Shown here: in pieces, positions 48,177 to 60,691 of the stretch
How positions within the stretch are numbered: the stretch's first letter is position 1
How the letters are laid out: each line of letters begins with the position of its first letter
Origin: Owenia fusiformis
Lineage: Eukaryota > Annelida > Polychaeta > Sabellida > Oweniidae
Direction of reading: 5' to 3'
Length of the DNA: 64,000 nucleotides
Assembly: GCA_903813345.2 (NCBI GenBank)
Contig: CAIIXF020000005.1
Coordinates: 1,610,001-1,674,000 of the forward strand
The notes under the pieces: generated by a model
The model's input: only the letters and a program-made list of their open reading frames with translations
Told to the model about the DNA's origin: nothing
The model's database searches: none
Position numbers and translations under genes: made by a program

Positions 48177-49586
48177 CAGGCATACTGTGTAAATTATTTG
48201 ATGGTCATTTTGAATTTTTCTAAAAGTTTATTTATCACTGTGTGTCATGTGTATATTCTGTATGATACTAAGAGAGATCCATTAGAACAGATCCATGCAC
48301 AAATAATTCAACTATCTCTGTTAGGGTTCAGGAGATACAAGGACTATAATAAGGACAAGCATATACCCCTGAGGCATATAAATGCACTACAATTCAATTC
48401 CCTATCGAGTTGTCAATTGTGAATCTTGAATAAAGATTATGGGCTTAGACATCAGTAAACTATAGAATATATCATTGTAAATACATTTGTACATTTGAAG
48501 TAATTGTCTCCTTAGTAGAAAAAGCCTCACCAGAGTTGCCCAATTGTAAATGTTGGTACAAACCACAAATAAAAAATTGATATAGTTCTATGATTAAGAT
48601 AACCTGCTAAATACCTGTATTTGGTGTAAAGTATGTCAACTATCACAGATTTTACTATGAGATAGATAAAGCAATGAAAGCCGACTATAGTAGTTTGAAA
48701 TCCTTTTGAAATCTTTTGTGTATTTTGAGTTTTGGAAGAATATTGAGAAGCCATTCATGCATCTCTTTGTAAGTTTCTTTGTCCACTGGATAATAAATCA
48801 GATATCATTTGATAGATAATGGCTCAAAAACCAAGATACCTGCTAAACTTTAATGCTGGTTTTTAGATTTGGTTCAAATTTTATATGTTGATGCTTGGGA
48901 GATATAGGACCTCTGTTCAAGAAGAAATTTTCAAGATCAGGCCACAAAAGTCAAAATTGATGCCATTGTTCAAGAATTTTGTAGGCTAATGTTTTATAAG
49001 CATACCTCTACATGTATGTATTTTTGAATTAATTTGAAAAAATAGTGTTTGTTTGTTGGGATTGGTGTTTTTGCAATTTAAAATTTTCATTTTTTTCAGT
49101 GTCTCTTAAACCTTTTTAGGCTTTTCTCATTAGAACATAGTGATTGTGCTTAAGTGTCAGAAATAAAGGGAATGCAACTGAAGCCTTATCTTTTATCTTT
49201 AAATGTTTTCCTGAGAAGTTCCCCTATTACCTCATTACAAGTGACATGTACTTAAAACTCTTGGAGCCCCATTTCATCAGAGCTTTAATGTTGAAGATTT
49301 TAGAGGATGCTTGTTAAAGCCTCTTTCAAATTAGCTTCTAAGACTAGAGGATTTCCTATTCCCTCATAAATTCTATTTTGAATATCACTTAAACCTGGTA
49401 ATTACCATTACAAGACAAAAGAAGATCTTCACACCTACAGTGTTATTTATGTCTAACACTTACAATAAATGGCATCTTTTCACTAATATACATATGATTA
49501 CAGCTTTCACTTTCACGGCATTCAAAGATGCTACATTAAGAAAACGAGTCGAGATCTTTTCTTGAAGTTTATAAAGAGTGTTACAA
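48177..49586. other. non-coding stretch
   Basis: AT-rich. 49210-49480 is free of repeats seen elsewhere. No gene called. Confidence 0.35.
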
Positions 49587-49590
49587 TATT

Positions 49591-49998
49591 TCATACTTGA
49601 GTGGGTTTGGGGTAGATATCACCCGGGAATATATATCATATCTGAGGAGCGGGCAGGATATATTGTATATGTCCCGCTCTAGGCCAAATGCGGGCAGATA
49701 TAATATATCCATCCCGCTCCCGGGAATTTTTTCAAAAGTTTAAAAAAGTTTAAAAATTTAAAAAATTTAAATTTTAGAAGTTTAAAATTTTTCAAAAAGT
49801 TTAAATGTTACAATTCTATTGTATTGAACTGAAGGAATATTATGAAAATGTTAAATATAAATTGTGCTTTTACAGTATAGGCCTATCTTGTCATTTGAAA
49901 AGGGTGGTACAGGTTATATCTACCCCAAACCCACTCAAGTATGAGATACACCAGTTATGTACGGTCGGTTTTGTATCCAAAACCTCCCAGTACATAAC
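49591..49998 (+). repeat. dispersed family H, copy 2, with perfect 29-bp inverted repeats
   Basis: A 29-bp sequence at 49591-49619 (TCATACTTGAGTGGG...) recurs as its exact reverse complement at 49916-49944 (...CCCACTCAAGTATGA), framing 354 bp. Homology with the 29382 copy continues beyond the right repeat through 'ACCAGTTATGTACGGTCGG' to 'AAAACCTCCCAGTACATAAC'. The inverted pair may therefore be internal to a longer element. Confidence 0.85.
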
Positions 49999-50105
49999 CC
50001 TTATATATTGGCCGAGAGGGCTTGAGTGCCAGCACGTTTAGGCTAGGCGATTAGGCGCCGTAACCACGAGGTTGCGAGTTCGAGATGCGTGTGCTCCTTA
50101 CATGT
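49991..50105 (+). mobile_element. tRNA-derived SINE head
   Basis: TTGGCCGAGAGGGCTTGAGT resembles the A-box/D-arm of Leu or Ser tRNAs, and GCGAGTTCGAGATGC matches the RNA polymerase III B-box (GTTCGA core). The sequence between is too irregular for a working tRNA. A diverged relative is at 19965-20065. It abuts the end of family H copy 2. Confidence 0.5.
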
Positions 50106-51149
50106 TATATGATATATCAGATTTGCATGTTTCTTGATTTGATTCAAACATTTAACACTCATTTAAATCATTTATTTCCCCTTAAGAAATTAATCGATTA
50201 TATCCAGGATCTTAGAAAATTATTTTTCTGAAATGTCCAAGTCGACATAATTTGCACAGTATGAATTATACCTGAGGGATTTACTGCCATATTAAACTTT
50301 AACTAATATTTGAAATATCATATTTCATACTTTTGTTAAAAGTGGATGATTTAAGGAGTCAGACTGTCCTGCATATTATGAAATACATGCATTATTTGTC
50401 AAAAGAAAATGATATATGCATGTTTAATCTCTAGAGATTGCAACCTGTTTCCGGCTCTCTATTATTTCTGCTCTCTGGCAATTCCAGAATTCTGATTTGT
50501 GATTATTTGATTTAAACGATGGGTAGTTTCCTTATCTGCTATTAGTAGGAGACATAGTATAGGTAAGTTATGTCAGCAAACTTTCCAAGCAATATAACAT
50601 TCTTCCGAAACAAGTTATACTAATATTTTTATTGGCATTTACTGTTTCTGGAATATTTTACGACTTTTTCTTTTAACTGCTATAGAAAGATACGGAGTGG
50701 TGTCATAATTATGATAACAAAGTGCTTATTCTTTACTGGACAACATCTTTTGTCCTTGATCATATAGTTCCTAACAGTCATGTCTCTCCGAACAAAAACA
50801 TGAATTTTTGGCAGATATTACGGAAAAAAATTCTTAGTTAATATATTCCTTACAGAAAAAGTATTAGCATGAATGCAAGCATCTTTTAAACAAAAAAACA
50901 TGTTGTAAAATGATGGCAGTGCCAATCTTGAGGAATCTCCTTAGTCAGTCTGTATAGGCAGACCCAAAGTATATGAATGGTAAAGCATATGAATAGATGA
51001 GAAATTGGATGTTGAAATTAGCTGAAACAACAAAAATTCAAAATTTCTTCTGTAAAATGAAAATCTCATTTGATTTTTTATGAACTTTAGATAATGGTTT
51101 GATCTATACCAATCCAATCTGTAATTTGTGCACCAAATCACATTTTGCA
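50106..51149. other. non-coding stretch
   Basis: No gene or repeat recognised before the left arm of the large inverted repeat. Confidence 0.4.
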
Positions 51150-51886
51150 AATTAGACTGTGGACTACTCTGATAATTGCAACTTCCATTTTTCATGGAAG
51201 GTCACACATTCCAACATATTTCAAACAGTCTGTATGATTATGCTAGGCACTTTCTGGGTAGTTGGACTTCATGTAGGGGTGGCAGACGGCCCTCAGGCCA
51301 ATTCATACCCCCACCCTAAGAAAACCTTGGGGGTACTTTAATACCACCTGATAAAAAGAATACTAATGCATGTCATATATTCATAGTTTTATAGTAGGCA
51401 GAGCATACCATGGTTAGTCAGTGCCAGAAATGTCCAATCTCTAACTTATATGGTTACCATGGAAACAGTATTTATATCTCAAAATCTTCTCAATTTGACC
51501 TCCTTCAAAATATGTCCCTTAGCCCTCAAAGTGAAATATTTGCAAATTTGTTTGGATTTTGTGGCTGCAACTTTGTCAAAAGTTGTATAAATATGTATAT
51601 ATTCACACTAAAGCACTAAAAAGTTGATATAATGCTCCAATAAATCAATAATATCTGTCAAATATAGTCACACACAACTACTTTTAGGGAAAAGTGGGCG
51701 TGGCACTTTTTGGAACTTGTGTAATTGTTGCAGCATTAAGCAAAAAATACATATTACACTAACAATAATTGACATTTAATTATCATTTACTAACATTGTG
51801 TAACATTGTAATATGTTCATTATCATTATTAGATACTTAAATTATTTTATGTAAGTGTTATCATGAACTTTCCTTTTATCCCTATA
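51150..51886 (+). repeat. large inverted repeat, left arm (~0.74 kb)
   Basis: Reverse complement of 54868-57426 once the 55101-56916 insertion is removed. Shared landmarks in order: 'TTTTCATGGAAGGTCACACA', CTGGGTAGTTGGACTT, GGCCCTCAGGCCAATT, 'GTTACCATGGAAACAGTATT', 'GGATTTTGTGGCTGCAACTT', 'GAAAAGTGGGCGTGGCACTT' and GTGTTATCATGA. By eye about 85% identical. Open frames in it are broken in the partner arm. Confidence 0.92.
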
Positions 51887-54867
51887 CCATACAAGGTGGG
51901 CATCACCAATGGTGTCAAACTAACTTTTCTGTTTAACTTAATTTTTACCATAGACAAGGGAAAAAGCTTTACTTGAAGTCGTGACCTCATTAGGTGCTAT
52001 GTATATGGATAGATGGATTGATACTAGTCGGTAGATGGCAGCACTTGTGCTAGTTGGGCTAGATACAAGTATTTACCATTGACTTGACATGTGTTTCTTA
52101 GTCTATTGATTTACCATATTCGTTCTGTTGGATTAAAGTAAAACTGCATTTGCATTGAATTTGATGATGTTCAGATTGTGTTTGAAACTTGATGATAATC
52201 AGAAGTGTTTGAAACTGGATGTTGTTCAGATTGTGTACACATGAACTTTAATAGGACCACTGAAACAATAAGTCAATGTTTAAGATTCTTTAAAATTATC
52301 TCAATGAGAATTTAGCCTATTAACCTATAGTTAAAGTACACTTCAGCAAGATTTCGAAGCTATATAACAAATCTCATAATTTGCAACTTTTTCATTATTT
52401 GATAATTTAACCCATTATTCTTTATTGCTGATTTAAAAATTGCAAGGAATTCAAATGACCTAGGGAAGCCAGTGATATGAATTGGCCTTATTCATTGAGT
52501 TACATTAAAATGGAAAATTGTGAAGAACAAGAGAACTGTTCCACGGCTTCACAGGAAATATGGAAGCAAAGTCAACAAGGGATGTGGGAACTAGGCTGTT
52601 AACATATAGAGATTTAGAACTCTCCAGGGAAGTGTCTCTATTTGGTATAAAATACACAGGTCTATTCATGCACACCATTTTAAATATGAATCAAAATTAG
52701 TGATATCCATGTTTCTGGTGAAAGCATTAATTGAAAGAGACAAACATCCTACCCCAATGGTATAAAATATAAGCAAGTTCGAAGCAGTAAAAAGGTATTA
52801 CCATTTTAGATTTGATTGAACAAATTGAATCAGAGGCAATTTTTAAATTTCGATATATTAAAAGAGGCTCTCTTGGTTAGATGGGAGAATTAGCTGCATG
52901 TTAAAGGTGCCGCTTTGTTCAGTTTATAACAAAATTGATATTAAGCCCGAAACAGTAAGAAATGTTAAGCAAATATTTCATTCTATGGAGGCCAATACCT
53001 GTTCATCTTTCAATGAATTTTGCAATATGTATTGCCCGCAGCCCGTAGGGCGATGGTAATACATGTTGCAAAAATCATTGAAAGTGCAGTTGTCAGAATC
53101 CCCAGGCGGGCAATACGCTGGACAATACGTCTTTTAAATATGGAAATAATTCAGTGAGCTGTGAAATACGCTGGTATTTTTAGTCACATGGTTCTGAATT
53201 AGCCAATCAAATCACACGATTTACAGCAATGATGCAATAATTAGTGCTACTTCCATGAACACCCATTTTGTAGAATAAGATTCTGATTCTCGTATTTGGT
53301 ATATATATGAATTAGACAAAGGCAAATCCAGTCGAACATCTTGTTGAGCATCAAACAAAGGTACAAGCTATATATCATTTCTCAAAATGGCCACTTTACT
53401 GAAGAAATTGTCAAAAGATTATATGTATCATGTTTTAATGTATTTACGTTTAAATATAGCTGTCTTAATAAGTACACATGATAAAAATACAGGCACAAAC
53501 AAAATGCATACTTTCTGAAACCCTGCGTTTGGATATTGATAAATTGAATGATATTGGCTAAAAACTTCTGTCAGAATTGAAACAATATTTCCCCAAGAAA
53601 AGTCAACATTTCAAAACAACAGCAATAGCTAGAACTATCCTATTTAGATGTTTACTTGACAGTATGGAAAATTGGGGAAGCCTGACAGAGAATCATAACA
53701 GATAGAGGTAGAAAGATTTGATAAAGAAAATGGAGTTTTGGTGTGGGAGGGGGGGGCGTGTAATTGTATACTTGTTTATAAAATTGATAAAATGACATAT
53801 TCTAGACAAGGATAGGCATTTGCCATAATAAACTATGAGGGATAATGACTCATAAACTTACACAATGGAGATCTTGTCCAGTATTTCAGTCATACCTGAT
53901 TATAAATGACCATTGATGTTACAGCATCAGGGCATATTACATATAATATTTAATCATGACCATCATTTCTACTGTGCCAAAATCATTCAACCAATTTTAA
54001 AATGGAATACGAGAACAAGATTTCTTATTTTAGGTTATATTCATATGTCTAATAATATTTGATATTAAACATATTAACTTTTATTGTTTTTATACACTAA
54101 ACAGATTTGTTTAGATATTATTTTAAGTTTTAACATAACAAACCACTTTCCAGGTCGAAGGAATCACTAAAGGTACAGCATTTCAGAAATGTGTAAATTG
54201 TTTATATTTCATTATTTTGTGAAATACTAAAAGGAGTTTTACCCGTACCTTGTTGACCATGAGTCAATGAATGCATTATGTAATATCTGCAAAATGATGC
54301 ACTGTGCAATTCATACATGGAATAATTTATTTTGCCATATTGGAATCAAGTATTTTCGTTAATCCATTGGATAGATCATGCATTACCTGATGTTGATAAT
54401 AGAATCAGTTAGTCAATTGTAAGACACCATTTATCCGAGAAAATCTTAGTTATGTATTAAGGCAGGGCATAACATTTCACATATCGTTTATTCATGTTTA
54501 CTACATCTATGGTTCCAATGTCATTTAAGCCTGATTTGGTGCAAATGTCAAAGCATAACATCAACTCTAAAGTAGTTTAATTCAATGAAAATTAAAAATA
54601 TCAAAATCGACAATTACTGTCCGCCATCTTAGATGCGAAGGTTACGGCCGTTACCTTCACTTGGTACTGATCAGTGTCGGTCCATTACTTTTCAATTGCA
54701 TAAAATGGCTCTAACCCTGACAAATGTATTAATCAATTTTAACTCATAGCTCTTGATCAATGAAACTATTTATATTCTAGCTTCAAGTCAATGAATACAA
54801 CTTTGACAAGCTAAAAAGACTAAGGACCTCTAGGACTTAAAAGTTAATTTGACCATTAATGACCTAT
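51887..54867. other. spacer of the large inverted repeat, non-coding
   Basis: About 3 kb without any open frame of 60 codons. It contains the palindrome at 53007-53084 and a G-rich run near 53742-53758. A near-palindromic 'GAAGGTTACGGCCGTTACCTTC' lies at about 54637-54660 (first 20 bases quoted in part). No transposase or gene recognised. Confidence 0.5.
53007..53084. repeat. hairpin, 27-bp arms
   Basis: CTTTCAATGA.TTTTGCAA.ATGTATT (53007-53033) pairs with AATACATGTTGCAAAAATCA... (53058-53084). The loop is GC-rich and itself self-complementary (GCCC...GGGC). In layout it resembles the 30182-30333 hairpin, with a GC-rich loop between AT-rich arms. Confidence 0.85.
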
Positions 54868-55439
54868 GATAGGGAAGGGTCATGATAACACTTATATAAA
54901 ATATTTAAAGTATCTAATAATGATAATGAACATACTAAAATGTTACACAATGTTAGTAGATGCTAAATAAATGTCAATTGTTGTTAGTGTAATAAGTATT
55001 TTTCATTTAATGCTGCAACAATTACACAAGTACCAAAAAGTGCCACGCCCACTTTTCCCTAAAAGCAGTTGTGTGTGACTACATTTGATAAATATTATTA
55101 GACTCCAGATGAAAATCTGGAGTCTATTGCTTTTGCCAGTTTTCTTATTATTATTATTTATCTTTCTTTCTTTCTTTCCGAACACTTTTTCTCAGCAACT
55201 AGAAGAACTTACTTTAACCTACTTACATGGCTAACATAGGCCATCGACCTAGTTTCTGGGAAATTAGGTCAAGTTTGTATCTAGGTCAAAGGTCAAGAAC
55301 CAGGTCAAATTTAGGTCAAATCAACATTCTGTCAATTATCTTCGTTGTTTATTGTCGTTACTCCTTCATCTTTTTTTCATCATGTAGCTTAGAAAAAAAC
55401 AAATCGAGAGTGTGCCATCCGTTTTTTGATTACTCTTAG

Positions 55440-56666
55440 CGATTTTGAGATATGGCGTCCGGAAAGTAGGTCAAACTAAAAAAGTTCTCCAAATTTAACA
55501 TATGAGCTATGGAATAAGGGTAGGATTTCCTCAGGAATCCGAATCTGCAAACCAAATTTCGATCCGACTTCCCGTTTGAAAGTTATGGCGTTTTGAAATT
55601 TCGAGAAAAATCGATCTGATGTTATCCTGATAGAAAGTCAAGGAAAAAAGATTTTTTTGAAGTGTAAAATATGAGATATAGATTGAGTACAGCTTAAGAT
55701 AATGAATTCCTATAAAAGAAGGGGACCTCAAAAGCTACCTAGTTTCAATATTTGGACACCAAAATGCCTAGGTCAAAATCTAGGTCAAATTCATAGTTTT
55801 TCCTTATTTTTGCGATTCTGGCACTACACTTTTACGATTTGCTTCAAAATTTTGTATACAGGTAGCAAAGAGTGTGCTAATAGTGTTAGCCTTTTGCCGT
55901 CAGAGAGTATTTTGACCCACTTTTGAGATATGGTGTCCGAAAAGTAGGTCAAAATAAAACATTCTCCAAATTTAACATATGAGTTATGAATTAAGAGTAG
56001 AATTTTCTCAGGAATCCGAATCTGCAAATCAAATTTCGATCTGACTTCCGGTTCAAAAGTTATGGTGTGTCCGAAAAGTAGGTCAAAATAAAAATTCGCC
56101 AAATTTAACGTATGAGTTATGAATTAGGGGTAGAATTTTGTCAGGAATCCGAATCTTTAAATCAAATTCAGATTTGACTGCTGGTTCGGAAGTTATGGCG
56201 TTTTGAAATTTCGAAAAATCGATCTGATGGTATCCTGATAGAAAGTCAAGGAAAAAAGATTTTTTTGAAGTGTAAAATACGAGATATAGATTGAGTACAG
56301 CTTAAGATAATGAATTCCTGTAAAAGAAGGGGACCTCAAAAGCTACCTAGTTTCAATATTTGGACACCAAAATGCCTAGGTCAAAATCTAGGTCAAATTC
56401 ATAGTTTTTCCTTATTTTTGCTATTCTGGCACTACACTTTTAGGATTTGCTTCAAAATTTTGTATACAGGTAGCAAAGAGTGTGCTAATAGTGAGAGCCT
56501 TTTGCCGTCAGAAAGTATTTTGACCCACTTTTGAGATATCGTGTCCGTAAAGTAGGTCAAAATAAAAAGTTGTCATAATTTAACTTACGAGTTATGAATT
56601 AAGGGTAGAATTTTCTCAGGAATCCGAATCTGCAAACCAAATTTCAATCCGACTTCCGGTCAAAAA
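55440..56666 (+). repeat. 608-bp tandem repeat, about two units
   Basis: A segment including 'GAATTCCTATAAAAGAAGGG' (about 55704) recurs 608 bp later (about 56312) with few changes, and a third partial unit follows from 56531. A shorter internal repeat beginning 'TTTGAGATATGG.GTCCG' and continuing AGTAGGTCAAA, ATGAGTTATG, GGAATCCGAATCTG occurs four times. A matching 74-residue open frame in both units differs at few positions, but has no domain and is probably a passenger of the repeat. Confidence 0.9.
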
Positions 56667-56868
56667 TTCCTACTTACCTACCTACTTACCTACTCGGCTA
56701 CCTACTTAGCTACCTACTAAGCTACTTACTCAGCTACCTACTCAGCTACTTACTCAGCTACCTGCCCAGCTGCTTACTCAGCTACCTACTCAGCTACTTA
56801 CTCAATTACTTAATTATCTACTTACTCAGCTTCCTACTCAGTTACTTACTCAGCTCTTTACTCAAGTA
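56667..56868 (+). repeat. 12-13-bp minisatellite
   Basis: About 16 units of CTACCTACTCAG/CTACTTACTCAG. Lies between the 608-bp units and the 3' hairpin of the Helitron-like insertion, where microsatellite-like arrays are usual in HINE elements. Confidence 0.9.
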
Positions 56869-57426
56869 AATCAATCTGGAGTCTTAAATTGAACTTTGTT
56901 CAATTTACCAATCTAGTTAATTTATGAGATCATTATATCAAGTTTTTAGTGCTTTAGTGTGAATACATACATATTAATTCAACTTTTGACAAAGTTGCAG
57001 CCACAAAATCCAAACAGATTTGCAAATATTTCACTTTGAGAACTTAAGGACACATATGGGATGGGGTCAAATTGAGAAGATTGTGAGATATAAATACTGT
57101 TTCCATGGTAACCATATAAGTCAGAGATTGGAAATTTCTGGCACTGACTAACCATGGCATGCCCTACCCACCATAAAACGATGAATATCTGATATGCATT
57201 AGTATTATTTTTATTGGGTGGTATTAAAGTACCCCCAAGGTTTTGTTGGGGTAGGGGTATAAATTGGCCTGAGGGCCTTCTGCCACCCCTACATAAAGTC
57301 CAACTACCCAGAAAGTGTCTATTTTAATCATACAAATTGTTTGAAATATGTTGGAATGTGTGACCTTCCATGAAAAGCAAGATCCATTTCTAGAGCACTT
57401 CTACAGAATAGTCCGCAGTCTAAATG

Positions 57427-60400
57427 TTCGGGGACTTATTGGCAGTGTCTACAGCCATTTAGTGGTGTGCTATATACAGAAACGAAGTACTAGGTTATTG
57501 TTAAAGTGTGATGGAATGATCATAGAATTCAAAAACTAGGATCATGTGCCCCATTTATTGTCACATTTTACTTGTATTTAAAATTAGTTTTGAATAATTA
57601 GTTAAATAAGTTTTGATATCTTAACTCTTTTAAGCCTTGTATGTTATTTCAAAGAGTGACTTGATCATCAAAAACTCAGGTTTCCATGTCAGAAAAAATT
57701 TAGCTTCAGTATCCATTAAATCGGGAAAATATGGATTTTAACCTGATTTTTTTTGTCTCTAATTAGTATCCAAAACATTTTTTGTCAAAAAAAAACCAAT
57801 TCATGTTTGGTCAAAACTGGAAATGATTTGAAGTTTTCAATATGATGTTATTTTTTCGAGGTAAGGTATAACTATGGGATATGTAATGTAATAGTTTAGA
57901 AGTTTGGCTATATTATACTAAAATTGTAATGGTATTGTTTTTCTGATTTATGCATTCTGAAAATTCAAAATGGCTGGATAGAGCAGGAATTCGCCATTGC
58001 TTAGAGATATTTAAGTATGGTTACATGATACTATAATGATCTCAAATATTTATTGAAGGGAAGAATAGTTGGTAAATATTACATTGTGAGTGTACAGATT
58101 CATGATTTATATTGTGTTTGTTGGGATTTGCTACTCCATGGAGTTGCCGATTTCTAGTTTCTTTAATAATGATTTTTATATTACTACATGTATGTAATAG
58201 ATAGATTTTATTTGATGTATTCTAATTCTATGGTATTTTGTTATCCCATTGAATGAATTTTAAGGGAATATAGAGAACGCATCTATCCGGGACGATTTTG
58301 TTCATATTTAGTACACATATGCCCTATGGGAGTTCTGTTTGAAAGCCAATTTTACAGTAATTTATGTGCAATATATAAAACTGTAATTGCAATATTTTTT
58401 AAATATAAGAAAGATATACAGGACATTACTAAAGCTAGAAATGTAGATATTTCAGAAACACATGGCAGGCACCTTGAAAATGGTCGCCTTTTCACACTGT
58501 TTTACGATTTTTGCTGTAACTTGGAAAGTAGAGGAGTGATTTTTTCATATTTGATTTGTTTATTCTCATAAGCATGAGTTTTTACATTTTTACTATCTTA
58601 AAAAGTAATAGAGTGTTTTACTCATATTTGATATGTGAATACTCATAAGTATGGAATACTGTCTAATGACATTTTCTCAGTAGGCAGCCATTTTGAAAAA
58701 TGCACATTTAAGAGTGTGCGATTTTTAAAAACATTTTGCTGTTCATATTTGATATCTTTAAAAGTTTATAGTCTATTATATTTTCATAAAATTGAATGGT
58801 TAAAATAATATGTTCTTTTTATGACATTACTCATTTAGTCTAACAGTAAAACTCCCATTTGGATTAGAAAAGTATATATAGTGGTATATGTAGAAAAATA
58901 TTGTACCAAATTTTGATAACAATAGTTAAGACATAAGTGTAAACTCTACATGGGGTCATTTACAGTATGTTTATCATACATTTAATTGAGAAATTTGTGG
59001 CATTGTTAAGCTGCAGTTTCAAAACTTTTTTTGCATACACTCCCTGTCTGCTAAAATTGTTTGAAAACAGCAAATTATTTAAATAGGATGCAAACCATGG
59101 AATGAATGAATTTTTGACCTCAAATGATATCTTCTTTTCAGGAAATTAAAAGAATTTATTGGGCAATTCATGATCTTTTGATTGACATACATAAAAAATA
59201 TGGTGCCTAAAAATGATATCAAATCTTATTATAATTTCAACACAATGTTTTGAGCTAAAAAGCACTCAGAATAATACCAAAATGACATTTGATATCAGTA
59301 AATCACATCTCGAATGTGGGAAGTCATAATCTGGCTGACTAAGAAAGTAGGATATCCTTTAGATAACTACATTTCATTATCAGTTAGTTCCAGAAATATC
59401 AGAACTGATCTTGTGACAATCTTATAGTACAGTGCTTATATAAAAAAGCCATGCCTTTATGGTAAATATGAAAAGACTGCCCTATATATCGGTGATTGCT
59501 CCATTTAGTTTTAATGGTGTACTGAATAGTTTTCAATGGGCATTTTATTCTATTCTAGAAACCTTTCAGTCGGCAAAATGCGAATGACCAGCCTTTGAAA
59601 TAAATCGTTCTATATAATCGTTTTTGTGTTTTTAGTTATTTAGTTTTTTTTGCTTAACACATATTAATATTTACACTTTCTTTTACTTTTATTGGATTTT
59701 TTTATAAATCTTAGTATCTTTTGATAACTAATAATAACTGTTTTTTCAACCAACTTTGGTGAGGTTTTTGAGATTCTTGAGACCCTTGAGGTCACACAAA
59801 GAAGTTGATAAGCTGACATCTAGAAAATGTAAGTACACATTTAGATAATTTTTCCCCTGAATTTGTATTTTAACATTGTTTAAACAGTTAAATGAGTAGA
59901 ATATCCAACTATTTTCTATTTTGCCATTGCCTAAATAGCCCAATGGACTACTGATTTTATTGTGAATATATGACTTCAAACTGACTGTCCTAACATAATT
60001 AATAATTATTTAGCATTGGCAAAATAGGAGGAAAGCAAACATTTTGAACTTTACAATTTTGATTTAATCATTTTAAGTTAATATGGTTGCCCTTAACATT
60101 AACCAGTTATTTTGCAAAATGTATAGCAACATATAAATGTATATTTGGGCATAGCTTCCCTTGAACTATTGTAATGCTAAATTCAGGTTACAATCTTTAA
60201 GTCACACCTTTTTGACTCATCAGGAGCTATTACTGTCCAATGTATAATTTATCCTTTCAAATGAATCACTCTTGCACCAAACTTGCCATCCCAGCAATAT
60301 TATGCAAAGAAGATACTCCCAAATTTTAATGCTTTTGTATTTTTTATATAAACCTTAATTATGAAAATTGTTTACCTGATGCATTATACTGTATCCATAA

Positions 60401-60691
60401 AAAAATTGGTAAAATAATTTTATAATGCAGACTGTACTTGTACTAGATAGTATATTGTCACACCTAAATTTATATTTGTAGTGATGGAAGAACACCACCA
60501 CAGTTACAGTTGGGATTCATTCTTGCCGAAAATAGGCCCTGGGTAACATCAATAGTATAAGAGACAAGTACACAAGGAAAAGACAAGAACAGTTTCTTTG
60601 AACATGACATGAGAAGCAATAAGTTCAAAAATGAATTTATTAGAAAGCCGACAACTTAGGAAATATTTTTCTTTGAGTGTATGAATACTAG
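57427..60691. other. upstream or intronic DNA of the transporter gene
   Basis: AT-rich, with no exon identified. If 60692 is a splice acceptor, the missing first exon lies here or further upstream. The stretch just before the acceptor (ATATTTTTCTTTGAGTG) is a moderate polypyrimidine tract. Confidence 0.4.

Larger units (their letters stand above)
55101..56916 (+). mobile_element. Helitron/Helentron-like non-autonomous insertion
   Basis: Comparing the two arms of the large inverted repeat fixes the ends: host ...ATTATTA | insertion | TTAATTTATG, an A|T junction. The 5' end is a perfect palindrome (AGACTCCAGAT-GAAA-ATCTGGAGTCT, 55100-55125), and its ATCTGGAGTCT half recurs near the 3' end (about 56875-56885). 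A 9-bp stem (AAATTGAAC-TTT-GTTCAATTT, 56886-56906) is followed by ACCAAT and terminal CTAG (56913-56916). The hairpin plus CT(A/G)(A/G) end and A|T insertion without duplication match Helitrons; a repeated 5' terminal sequence, internal tandem units and 3' hairpin match the HINE/Helentron layout. The canonical 5' TC is absent. No Rep/helicase. Confidence 0.65.
54868..57426 (-). repeat. large inverted repeat, right arm, split by an insertion
   Basis: Partner of 51150-51886. The arm runs 54868-55100, then is interrupted by ~1.8 kb and resumes 56917-57426. Outer homology fades near 'CCGCAGTCTAAATG' (57412-57426). Confidence 0.92.

Noticed and set aside
49991-50105. Functional tRNA gene
   Set aside because: A- and B-box-like segments are present, but the stems do not pair into a complete cloverleaf; read instead as a SINE head.
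55702-56534. Two near-identical 74-codon open frames 608 bp apart
   Set aside because: Their similarity is explained by the tandem repeat; the predicted peptide has no domain and the surrounding repeat is equally conserved outside the frame.
60484-60545. Possible first exon for the transporter starting at an ATG (MEEHHHSYSWDSF...)
   Set aside because: The only good donor (GG|GTAAC) gives phase 2, while the acceptor at 60692 needs phase 1; phase-1 GT dinucleotides there are poor donors.
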